From Dimorphilus gyrociliatus (lineage: Eukaryota > Annelida > Polychaeta > Dinophilidae): 64,000 nucleotides of DNA. The notes beneath the pieces were generated by a model. That model saw only the letters and a program-made list of their open reading frames with translations. It searched no databases and had not been told where the DNA came from. Made by a program: the position numbers and the translations under genes. Positions 1 through 11,200 of the stretch are shown here, piece by piece. The DNA lies in the NCBI GenBank assembly GCA_904063045.1, contig CAJFCJ010000021.1, positions 496,001 through 560,000 on the forward strand, written 5' to 3'. Positions within the stretch are counted from its first letter, which is position 1. The number at the start of each line of letters is the position of its first letter.

Positions 1-2202
1 ATAACTAGGAAAATATTTTGATATAATTGGCTATCGTATGAGTTTTAAAAATTATTGAAGTCAGAACAAGAATAAGAAGAAAGAGAGTATCTTTCTTTTC
101 CTACTTTCATTCTTATAATTTTCTCCATAAAATCATATAGATTACCTTTCATCATAAGTAACTATTGTTGAAATGTTCTAATAAAACATTCACATCTCTT
201 AAATTGGAAAAGAGACGCCTAATTTTTGTTCTATACAGTATATACTTTAAAGATTGTATAGTTTAGATCATTTTTAAAAAACTATCATAATCTTAATATA
301 ATCACTGCTATAAATCAGACAGTACCGGTTTTACTGCTTTATAAACATATTTGTCTATTTTTTTCAGTTTTTTTCCCCTAAAATTGCTTATCTTACCTAC
401 TTCAGAATTATAAATAGTAATTTCTTTTTTATCAATCTCTAACTTTTAACTTTATGCTGAAATTTTACTTTTTTTTAATAGTTTTTCTGATAAAAATAAT
501 ACTAATACAACAAAAAGAAATTAGGAATTAGGAATTTATGAATTCAGCTGAAAAAATAAAACTTGATGAATCATATTTGATTAATATAGACATAATAACG
601 ATATGTTGGTAAATCAACAGAAATTACTTTAGTGCTATTATTTATGTAATTACTCTGTAAAAATCTCTCTCTCTCTTTCTTTCTCTAAAGAAACCATACT
701 ATTCCAAAAATTGCCCTATAAACTACTGATATACTACAAAAATTATATCATTAGTTTGGTAATAAATACTTCCAAGAAATGGGAAGAAATGTTTCTATTT
801 CTAACTTTAAAAGAAAAACAAATTTGCCAATTTCAATTATATCGCTCAAGAAGACAAGCTGAACTAGCCATCAACCTATGTAAAAACGCAAGAGGAAAAT
901 ACTATCTGTATTAAATATATATATATATATACAGTATTATAAGATTATATGCAAAAACGTCTAATTAAATTGCTCTGCTAATGAACACCAGATGTTCAAA
1001 CATTTTAAAATATCTCTAAAGAAAATTAACTGTTTTCCATCTATTTTTTTTTCTCCATAATTTTTGTCCTTCTTATCAAACCTATCAGACCTTAATATCT
1101 GCGCGTCTATATTGTTGTTATAGATGTAGATTATCAACTATGATTGTAGGATACAAAGTTCTTATGGCGTGTGCTAATATATCTTTTATTAAATTAAATT
1201 CTTCTGGGAAGAGTAGTAAGAAAACTTTATAGCATGAAGATTTGAGATTTTAAATTTGAAGGAAAAAAAGCGAATTTAGATATCCTTTCTCTCTTAGAAG
1301 TAACAGACAGGAAAATGATCTCCTAAAGAGAGAGAGAAAGAGTCAGGGTAAAAAAGAAAGACTTGGTTTATTATATTGTTGTACAATGAAGGGAATATTG
1401 ATTTTTCTTTTAGGATCTTTTTCATTTCTTAGTACATTTTAAGGTGAGTTTTCTTTGAAGAATTTACTCTGAAGTGAATTTATGAAAATCGTAATTCACA
1501 AAGAAAATTGACTTTAAAGTTCTTCCTGAATATAATTAAATTAAATAAAATCTTATAAAATAAACTCTTGTGTGTGTTATATACTGAAGAACTGATATAC
1601 TCTGATTTATCGCTTGCATGTAAAAGTCTACAACGAATCATACGTATTGATAACAAAGGCTAAATGCTCAAAGACATATAACCACTAAACTTGTTCTTTC
1701 TTGCTTTCTTTTTCTTATCCAAAAAATTAAGCTAGTAATTGATAAGAATACTCTTTCTAATTTCAGCAATAAAGTATGTAATCTGGTTTCCATAGTTACT
1801 TTGAAAATGTTTTCAACGTTTCCTTCAACTTTTTTGTGATATATATATTATGTTTCCTTACTTGTGTATCTTCTTTTCAAGTTGTATCTTCTAGATCTTC
1901 TCTTTTCCGGATAATTTCTATAAAATTATGATTCCGTTAGTCGATCCATTACAAAGTGTAAGATAGGCCAACACTATTTTCCCGAAAAGTTAAAACTTTC
2001 GCCATTATCAATAGAAATTTGACTTAAGCAATATCATTATCATTTTATATCTTTCTTAACATTTTTGAATACTTCTTAAGATTTCACCTTAAAAAAATAA
2101 GGACTGAATTAATGTTTTTTCACATAACCTAGAATTGCTTAAATGATATTCCATACTGTCTTTTAAAAGCAAGCAAATGTTTAAGTAAACTATTTCTAGA
2201 CG

Positions 2203-2242
<40 letters not shown>

Positions 2243-3156
2243 TACAATAACGATGAATTATACATATAATAGTCTCTTCTTATTCCTGTAAAAGTGCATA
2301 GTTATGCAAACCAATTAATTAATATATACATATAAACAATATATACACTGTATATACTTATGTAAATATACAGTACACACTGTACTATACAAATAGTATA
2401 TGATATTTTTATCTAACTTATAATAATTCATAACGTAAGTTGTTTCTTTAAATTTTCAGAATAGAAAATAAGAGAAAATTTGAAAGATGACAAAATCTTC
2501 AAAGTCATAAAGCTCTCCTTTCACTATTCCTGACAATTCAACTTGTAAAGTATTAATCATATAATTATAACACGCATTTAACAATAAAGAAAACTACTGA
2601 AAGGTTTACTATTTCTTTTCTACAGGTACTAGCTAAATATACCTGATAAGGAAATTAGATCAATTGATCATTATAATATGTTTAAACAAAAATCAAGTGG
2701 ATACAATAGGTAATATTTACAAGTATAGATTCTTTATTTATATTTACAGATGTATACAAATGTATACAGATATATTACACATTCAAACACTTTGGACTTT
2801 GTTGGGGGAAAATTGCTCATTTTTTTATTATGACCTAACTTTATTAAATATAGCATCTTAATCCTAATTGTTAAACCGAATAATTTTTATATATTCTATA
2901 ATTATCTTACTTCACATTAAAATAATCCCTAAACCTTTCTATGTTTTCTTTGATATATAACTAATAAGGTAGAATAATCATTATAATAGTGACTAATATG
3001 CTAGTACAATGAGAAAAAGAAACGGTGTCATAAGTTTCAAGTGACCGGCCATGAGTTAGAGATAAGAAAAAAAAAATTCTTTATAAAGACATCAGTAGTT
3101 TATTTAAGTGCTTAGATCCGAGAAAGTATAAGGCTCTTCTTCAAAATTCAACAGCA
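1..3156. other. Gene-free AT-rich left flank
   Basis: No convincing coding exon was found on either strand. Only short chance reading frames are present, without homology that I recognise or a consistent set of splice sites. The stretch is AT-rich with several low-complexity patches, including an AT dinucleotide run near 2.2 kb. The last few hundred bases presumably hold the promoter of the gene starting at 3157, but I could not identify a defined promoter element. Confidence 0.6.
2207..2239. repeat. (AT)n microsatellite
   Basis: Uninterrupted alternating A and T over about 33 bases, in intergenic DNA. Simple repeat, visible directly. Confidence 0.9.
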
Positions 3157-4207
3157 ATGAAGGGAAAACTTTTGTTAGTTGTTTTACTAATTGCCTTTCA
3201 ATTGGAAAATGGTCTGTTTAAAACAAATAGAAACACTTTTTTCACATAACCATTCCATATTCCCTTTATAAAGGTTCTACCGAGGATATTCATGATTTCG
3301 AGAGTGCTTTAGAAACATTTTTCAATGAGAATGAAGGTAAAACTATTAAGGATAACCGCGTGCTCATCATTAGGAATTTTAACTTTCATGGTACTACCTA
3401 ATTAAAAATAGGTTCGGGATCAGGAGCAACTACAGACTCACCCACTTCACAGCCTCCGCAACTTCCAAAATCATGTAAAGAAGAAAATGTCGGAATCAAA
3501 ATTCAAGGAATTAAAACAAAAGAGGTAATATTTTATTTGGATATTTCTAATTATTCTGGAAATGTATTAATATCTTACAGTTTAATGACGTGAACAATGA
3601 TCAAGCTCATCATAGAGTAAAGCTGCAAGGAGCTTTGGCTAAAGGTATTACAAGGTATTGTAATTCTTTGGGAAAAGAATGTCCTAATGGTGCAGGCAGC
3701 ATTGAGTTAGTAACTCTTTCAATGAATTAATAATGAATTTGATTTATTTCAAATAAGTAAAATTGTTAAATTTCAGGGCCAATGATATCAAATACTCTAC
3801 AAATGTAACCGAAAGTAATAATAACCTCTTTGTTGATTTTTGTGTTGCTCGCAAATCTAGATTTGGGAATTCAAATTCCTTATTTAAAAGAAGTAAGTTA
3901 ATAGAAGTTATTAAAAGTGCTGAAGCTCAGGAAGTGATTAGGCAAGAGTATAAGCCAAGCATAAGCGTTGAAACAGCACCAAAAAAGTCAACAGGCTTGA
4001 AAGGATGGCAGATAGCTTTAATAGTAGTTGGAAGTATAATTTTTATAACTCTAGTAGCTGGTGCAATTATATATTCAAGAGGGAAGAGCAGGAAAAGGAA
4101 AGAATTGTAAGAATTGTTCAGAATATTTCTTATTTGCGTAAAAACAATGAAGTAAAACACTTGTTTTTATTTTCAGGGGACATGAGTTGAATGATTATAA
4201 TTACTAA
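3157..4207 (+). CDS. Unrecognised secreted/type I single-pass membrane protein (238 aa)
   Basis: Six exons: 3157-3211, 3274-3336, 3412-3524, 3581-3705, 3777-4106, 4177-4207; total 717 nt, open throughout. The first ATG opens a hydrophobic signal peptide (MKGKLLLVVLLIAFQ). A Ser/Thr/Pro-rich linker follows, then a roughly 120-residue ectodomain with a few cysteines (SCKEENVG, RYCNSLGKEC, VDFCVARK). Near residues 195-220 there is one strong membrane span (GWQIALIVVGSIIFITLVAG) followed by basic residues (RGKSRKRKEL), giving a short cytoplasmic tail. The last intron uses a strong GTAAG donor at 4107; splicing it adds a short tail ending NDYNY, while reading through stops at once at 4108-4110. 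I do not recognise the family; the ectodomain could be SEA-like, which is a guess. The exon structure is well supported, the function is not. Confidence 0.75.
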
Positions 4208-4551
4208 AGGATTTGTTTAACTCGATTTATATATTTTTGTTGACCAGTTTAAACTATTTGGCTGCTATGCTATTATTAAATTATATTTCTTTCGTTTATG
4301 ACAAATTTGTTTCCTGGTACTTTATTACTTGAGATGTAAAGCAGAAAGGTATGGAAGCGACGGCCAACTTGATTAGAATGAATGATTAAACATGGATTAA
4401 AGTCCACAAAAAGAGAAAGACTATAATTTTGTATTTAATCATGATTATGATACTTGTAAATCAAGATAATCATACGTTGTCTGATTATAAGAGTAACTCA
4501 TTAGTTATTCGTTACATAGTTTTCCATATTCTGAAATTATTACTTGATTTT

Positions 4552-4557
4552 AATAAA
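4552..4557 (+). terminator. Possible polyadenylation signal of the 3157-4207 gene
   Basis: AATAAA on the plus strand about 345 bases after the stop. Position is plausible for a short 3' UTR; in AT-rich DNA such hexamers are common, so the assignment is tentative. Confidence 0.35.
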
Positions 4558-5612
4558 TGTTGTTTATTTTTTATAAAAATAATGTAGATAGAAGTAATAA
4601 CATGGATAATTTATATGTATATATAAAGATAGACTCAATGAAATGTTCAAAAAGCCACTATCTTAATTTTAATAATCAAACAAAAGACAATTTGTTATCT
4701 TTTGGGTGTGTCTTTTTTAATTTGTAAAGAAACATTATTCTATATATCATATCGTTTTTCTTATATATTCTGATGACATAGTTATTGATAAAAAATAAAA
4801 AAAAAGAGAAGCGTTTAACAGATAAAATATTAGTATTTAAAAGAAATGTTAGAAATCCATTCGAATTTTTTACTTTATGATTATCTAGTACTTATAATAT
4901 AGAAAATATCACGAAACTAGAAACTAATGGAAAAAAGCTTCTAAATCTCGTTTATGTTGATTTTATATTTACTTTTTACTCTTTTTATTTAGTTTAAAAT
5001 ACTTATTTAACACTTATGGAGAATTTCTCAGAGAACACTTTTAGGTGTTAAACAATCAATAATAATAATAATGATACAGACGTTTCTATAACACTTACTA
5101 TTTTGTATTTAAAAAAAATAGAAATCATTCATAAAACATTCACAATTTCCTTGCTTCTCAAGTACCCGTGAAACTATATTATTAAAGTATAATATAATGG
5201 CACGATAGAGACGCCATCTATTGGTTTGTTAGTGTAAATTATTTCGTAAAGGTTATTAATTGGTAAAAGCTTATAGCATGTATAATAAGTTTGTAGTATT
5301 TCCTCCTAAATTTAAGTATAAATTGTAATATGCCATAGTCTTTAGATATCAGACATTTTGTAATAAAATAAATAATAGCACTAGAGAGCGGTCAGAGGGA
5401 GTTTTTTTTATATTGATAAATAATATACTATTGTACCGTATTTGTTTCAGAATAAGTGCAAAAATTAACATTTCAAAAGGAGATTTTCGTATTGTATCAT
5501 ATATATATTCCTTTAAAAAATACGAAGTATGAAGGAATGCTCTAAAAAATTGTTCACCTTCAAACCTTTTAAATATAACATACACATATATACAGTATAT
5601 ATATTTAGGAAG

Positions 5613-5644
5613 GAGAGAGAGAGAGAGACACACACACACACACA
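5613..5644. repeat. Compound (GA)n-(CA)n microsatellite
   Basis: About eight GA units directly followed by about eight CA units, continuing into an interrupted purine-rich tail to about 5680. Intergenic. Confidence 0.9.
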
Positions 5645-5961
5645 AAGAGACAGAGAGTGAGAGAGAGAAAGAAAAAAAAGAGGTTATTAAATTAAATTAT
5701 TTAAATTGGATGAAAAAAAATAAATAGCTTCTATTTATTGTTTTTATTCCAATACTTACAATCTTATTTAGAATATTTGTTTTAAATATAATCCACTACA
5801 ATTAAAGCCAATATAAATAAGATATTTATCAAATATTAGTATATTGTAATTATTAGACCTTATTCTATTGTTTATAAATTTCAACTATTTTTAGAACGTT
5901 CTTCCCTGTCTTCTATTAGTTATAGCTAATTTTTCTTCATCACCTATAGCTTGCATTTTGT

Positions 5962-7282
5962 TCAGTCATCAGTAGCCTCCGTTTCTTCAAGATTTTCATT
6001 GTTTTCCCTAGTTTCTCTACCGCTTGTCTCAACGGTATTGTAAGAACCGCATTCGGCACATTTTAATCCGACAATATGAAATTTAGTTTTTGATTTCTGT
6101 AATAATTAAGTAATGATTTAATAAGATAGAAATAATAAATATGTTTATATAATAGTCCTACTTTATGACAATCCCCGCAATTTATCCATACTTCTAAATT
6201 GACATATTCCTCAGGCATTTCTGTCTGTTCAATTTCGTTATCTAATTGTTTCCAGAACGAAGTCATATCGGCCATTGATTCATTGCACAGTGGACATCTA
6301 AATAATCCCTTTTCAGCCATTTGTCTTTCGCAATGTTCGTGTATTAAATGACTGCATCGCAGTGTGATAAATGGTTTAATTGAATTGTGTAACGATTCCA
6401 AGCAAACAGTGCAATTATCCAAAGAAACATTACTTATACACTAAAAATTAAATAGAAGTACATAATCAAACATCAAATAATAATAATAATAATACGGATT
6501 GTATACTTTGTGCTCCTTAAAGGATTTATTGCTTAAGCAATAACCACAGTTGTCGCAATGAGTGTAATTCTCTTTTCCACCTTTTCTGTTTTAATTGAAA
6601 ATTATGAATTATTTCAAAAATAGTAGGTATTATAAATAATATAGGATAACCAACCTGCAAATACCACATCCTATACAATGAAATTTTCCATCATCTTTAC
6701 TATCAAACATTCGACAAATTTTGCAAAAGTAGGTAGCAAAATCAGTGCCACAATCTTCGCAAGAGGACTGAACCTAGACAATGTAAAAACATCTGTATAG
6801 AAAATGAAAATGAAATATCACAGCTAAATAGAGAGCTAGCAAGATAGAAAAAAAGACCAGATGATCTACGATGAACCTAAGGTTGACATGAATATCCCTA
6901 GGTCCTTCATTTCAGTAAATTTGTGAAAATTTATGGGACAAGATAAATACACGGTTTGCTAAGTAATTATTAGATTAAGACAAAAAGTAGAAGTTTCATG
7001 TATCGATATTTTTGACCGGGACTGTATAATGTAGCGCTCAAGCTAACAAAAGAATTAGTATTATTTAATAAGCAATTAGCTTAATTTAGCCTATCCCATA
7101 TCTATCGATAATCTACATTAATAAATCAAAGATATAAGAATTCGGTCATTACATTAAAAAGTTAAAAATCTACTTTCTATGAAATTATGAGAAGAAGAAT
7201 TCCCGTTAAATAAAAGTAATATTTTATTAAATATATTTATTTTTATATTTACATAACCCAATTCCCTATATTTTTACATCAG

Positions 7283-7327
<45 letters not shown>

Positions 7328-7754
7328 GTCCAGTACGTCATAAAGGTATTCACCTATATTTCCTGACAAACTTTTTACATTTCTATAAACGCCCTATTCT
7401 GCATAAATTAAATAAATCTATACATAGATTTTGAATAAGATATTTATGTTTTCTTCAAACATTTTGTTAAATAATCCCTTACTTCCTGATAAACGCTGCA
7501 TTTAAGGCATTTAATAGTCACAACTTCCTTTCTATTTAGTTCGTGATTTTCATTTTCATCGTGGCATAAACGACATACATAAGGTTTCTTGCAGCAGGGT
7601 GACTAAATTGAATTTGAAAAAATAAGAGAGAAAAGTTTCATGTAAATATAATAAAAACAATTGAATAGTGCTTACGTACAATAAGTGCACATTTTCTTTC
7701 ATAATGAGCGCAACCGTCACGTTCCGCTCTATCGTCGTTATTACCTTTTGACAT
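5962..7754 (-). CDS. RCHY1: RCHY1/Pirh2-like RING E3 ubiquitin ligase with CHY zinc fingers (268 aa)
   Basis: Six exons read on the minus strand: 7680-7754, 7483-7602, 6655-6773, 6507-6585, 6162-6440, 5962-6096; 807 nt, about 268 aa, close to the 261 aa of vertebrate Pirh2. Domains run in family order. The N-terminal CHY zinc finger (GCAHYERKC, SPCCKKPYVCRLCHD, KCLKC, SCEDCG) continues into CxxC pairs (YFCKICRMFD, CIGCGICR). The CTCHY finger (HCDNCGYCLSNKSFKEHKC) follows, then a RING-H2 (CTVCLESL, CSHLIHEHC, CPLCNESM) and a C-terminal zinc ribbon (NCGDCHK, LKCAECGSYNT). Members act as E3 ligases in cytosol and nucleus, with p53-family proteins and histone deacetylases among reported substrates. 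The start ATG at 7754 is the first in the first exon and gives the expected MSKGN...GCAHY beginning. Transcribed away from the clathrin gene 504 bp upstream. Confidence 0.95.
7285..7318. repeat. (AT)n microsatellite just beyond RCHY1 exon 2
   Basis: Perfect AT alternation of about 34 bases inside the long RCHY1 intron 6774-7482. Confidence 0.9.
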
Positions 7755-8258
7755 GTTTTAAATATATTTAAACAAAAGGAGTGAACGATAAAAGATGAAT
7801 TGAGCGCCTTGCTTTTACTTAATGTATATCGAATAAGTTCGAAAATACGATATACGATATATATATATATATATACAGTATATACTAGTTTATAAAGAGT
7901 ATATATATAGTTTTCTATATGAAAATATATATATACAATATATATCGAAATCGATTTCAATTCTTGTCAAAATTTACATAAAGAAAGTGAATAGCATTTT
8001 TTTATTTTTGATTGCAATTTATCGAATTTTTCACATTTGATAAAGCAATTAAACTAACAAGTACGAAATTCTATTGCAAGTATCGGAGACGATAATATGT
8101 TATTTTAATTAATCTCGTCAACGTCACGCGAGATTCTCACATAGAACGAGACCTTCCGTTTTGCAATCGGTTCCTAAAGTCCGTCACAACCCGAATTATC
8201 ATACAGGAGTGAAATTCAACGGTGTTTTCTTGACTCCTGTAAATAAATTTCCTTCGAG
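7755..8258. promoter_or_regulatory. Divergent intergenic promoter region between RCHY1 (-) and clathrin heavy chain (+)
   Basis: Only 504 bases separate the two start codons, so both promoters must lie here. The half nearer RCHY1 is AT-rich with AT-repeat tracts near 7858-7935. The half nearer clathrin is relatively CpG-rich for this genome (about 8110-8200) and contains a CRE-like half site (ACGTCA) followed by GCGAGA. Promoter location is inferred from gene order; no element has been tested. Confidence 0.5.
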
Positions 8259-11200
8259 ATGGCTCAGCAAGTATTGCCGATACGTTTCCAGGAGCATTTG
8301 CAGGTTATTTTTTCCTAACTAATATTTGCCGACTGTCCACGTAAACGCCCACTCATAATTTGTCATATTTTGGCAGAAATTGGGCGTATTTTGTATTGTT
8401 ATGTATTTCTAATTATTTTTCAACAATTTATTAGTCGTCTTAAGCGTTTTCCAACAGAAAATAGGGGGTTTTACAAACGTGATGAATAATCGGCCTTTGA
8501 TAATTGAACGTGCTTATGAATAATAATTTATACGTAATTTGGGAGAAATTGAGTAGTACTATTGAAATCTGTTTGAATATAGCGTCTATTGTAGCTATTA
8601 AGGATAGCAGTTGTCGTTTCTTTTTTATGCTGATCGATTGACGCCTCCTAACCCTACCGCCATCTATCGCCCATATATTATACTTGTCCTGAATCTAATC
8701 GAATGATTTTTTTTTCACCCTACAGCTGCAAAATGTTGGAATTAACGTTACCAACATTGGGTTTAGCACGCTTACAATGGAATCGGACAAGTATATTTGT
8801 GTTCGGGAGAAAGTTGGGGAAACAGCCCATGTTGTTATTATTGACCTAGCCGATACAGCAAACCCTATCAGACGTCCCATTTCAGCTGATTCAGCTATTA
8901 TGAACCCTAAGAGCAAAGTTATCGCATTAAAATCAAGCAATACTTTACAAATTTTCAACATTGAAATGAAAAGCAAGATGAAAGCGCATAACATGACAGA
9001 CGAAGTACAATTCTGGAAATGGATTAACGTTAACACAGTAGCTCTTGTCACTGAAACATCAGTATATCACTGGAGCATGGAGGGAGATTCCCAACCTCAA
9101 AAGATGTTTGATCGTAATGCCAGCATGAACGGCTGTCAAATCATAAATTATAGGACGGACCACGAACAGAAATGGCTACTCTTGGTTGGTATTTCGGCAC
9201 AACAAAATCGTGTCGTTGGAGCCATGCAATTGTATTCAGTCGATCGTAAAGTAAGTCAGCCGATAGAAGGACATGCGGCTGCTTTTTCAAAATTTAAATT
9301 ACCTGGTAACCCACATGCATCGACCATCTTCTGTTTTGCCGTTAGAAGTGCACAAGGAAATAAATTGCACGTTATCGAAGTTGGCTCTCCTCCATCTGGC
9401 AATCAACCATTCCCCAAGAAGACAGTTGAATTATTCTTTCCACCAGAAGCAAGCAACGACTTCCCAGTAGCTATGCAGGTTGGGGAAAAGTATGATGTTA
9501 TTTATTTAATAACGAAATACGGTTATATTCATTTGTACGATATTGAATCGGCTACGTGTATCTATATGAATCGCATTTCTGGAGATACCATTTTTGTTAC
9601 CGCTGGCCACGATGCTACCTCTGGTATAATTGGAGTTAACCGAAAAGGACAAGTTTTGAGCGTTTCTGTTGATGAAGAAAACATTGTCCCTTACATTACC
9701 AATAAGTTATCCAATGCCGACCTAGCTCTGAGAATGGCATCTAGAAACAATCTACCTGGAGCTGAGGATCTGTTTGTTAGACAATTCAATCAATTATTCT
9801 CAAGTGCACAATATTCTGAAGCAGCAAAAGTTGCAGCATCAGCTCCAAAGGGTATCCTACGTACCCCAGCAACCATTCAGAGATTCCAGCAAGTACCTGT
9901 TCCAGCTGGTCAAACATCTCCGATTCTCCAATATTTCGGAATACTTCTCGACCAAGGGCAATTGAATAAGTATGAAACTCTCGAACTTTGCGGTCCCGTC
10001 ATACAGCAAGGAAGAAAGCAATTAATTGAAAAATGGCTTAAAGAAGACAAATTGGAGAGTTCAGAAGAATTAGGTGATTTGGTGAAAGGAAGTGATCAGA
10101 CTCTTGCTCTCTCTATATATCTGAGAGCAAAAGTTCCAAATAAGGTTATACAATGTTTCGCAGAAACTGGCCAATTCCAAAAAATCATTCTCTACGCAAA
10201 GAAAGTCGGTCATACTCCAGATTATATCTTTTTGCTTCGCAACGTTATGCGTTTAAACCCTGATCAAGGAGCGCAATTCGCTCAAATGTTGGTTGCTGAT
10301 GATGAACCTTTAGCCGATATCAATCAGGTATATAAAGCGTTAGAAAAAAATTTAAGTAGAATTTTCAGGCAGTTAAAATTTAATCTCTCCCAATTAGATT
10401 GTTGACGTCTTTATGGAAGCCAACATGATACAGCAATGTACGTCATTCCTTTTGGATGCTTTGAAAAATAATAGACCATCAGAAGGTCACTTACAAACTC
10501 GCTTATTAGAAATGAACCTGATGTCAGCACCCCAAGTTGCTGATGCCATTTTGGGAAATCAAATGTTCACCCATTATGATCGTCCTCACATTGCTCAACT
10601 GTGTGAAAATGCCGGTCTACAACAGAGAGCTTTGGAACATTATACCGATTTATACGATATTAAGCGTGCTGTTGTCCATACACATTTACTCAACTCTGAG
10701 TGGCTCGTCAACTATTTTGGCTCGCTATCTGTCGAAGATTCTCTTGAGTGTATCAGAGCTATGCTCAATGCTAATATTCGTCAAAATTTGCAGGTTTGCG
10801 TCCAGATTGCAACAAAATATCATGAACAATTAACAACGCAAGCATTAATAGAGATTTTCGAGTCATTCAAATCTTTCGAAGGTCTTTTCTATTTCCTAGG
10901 ATCGATTGTTAACTTTAGTCAAGAGGCTGATGTTCACTTCAAATACATACAAGCAGCTTGCAAAACAGGTCAGATCAAAGAAGTTGAGAGAATCTGCAGA
11001 GAAAGCAACTGCTATGATCCAGAAAGAGTTAAGAATTTCTTAAAGGAAGCAAAACTCACCGATCAGCTTCCTTTGATCATCGTCTGCGACAGATTCGATT
11101 ACGTTCATGATCTTGTACTCTATTTGTACAGAAACACTCTTCAAAAATACATCGAAATTTACGTACAAAAGGTTAATCCATCTCGATTGCCAGTTGTGGT

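Larger units (their letters stand above)
4208..5961. other. Intergenic AT-rich stretch between convergent genes
   Basis: It lies between the 3' ends of two convergent genes. It contains AT-rich low-complexity DNA and a GA/CA microsatellite near 5.6 kb. A minus-strand open frame at 5349-5645 is low-complexity and runs through the microsatellite, so it is not taken as a gene. A minus-strand AATAAA (TTTATT at 5734-5739) could serve RCHY1. Confidence 0.55.

Noticed and set aside
711-914. 67-codon frame on the plus strand
   Set aside because: AT-rich chance frame with no recognisable features or neighbouring splice-linked exons.
2664-2861. 65-codon frame on the plus strand
   Set aside because: Low-complexity Ile/Tyr-rich translation of AT-rich DNA, with no supporting context.
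5349-5645. 98-codon minus-strand frame
   Set aside because: Begins inside a CA/GA microsatellite and shows no domain.
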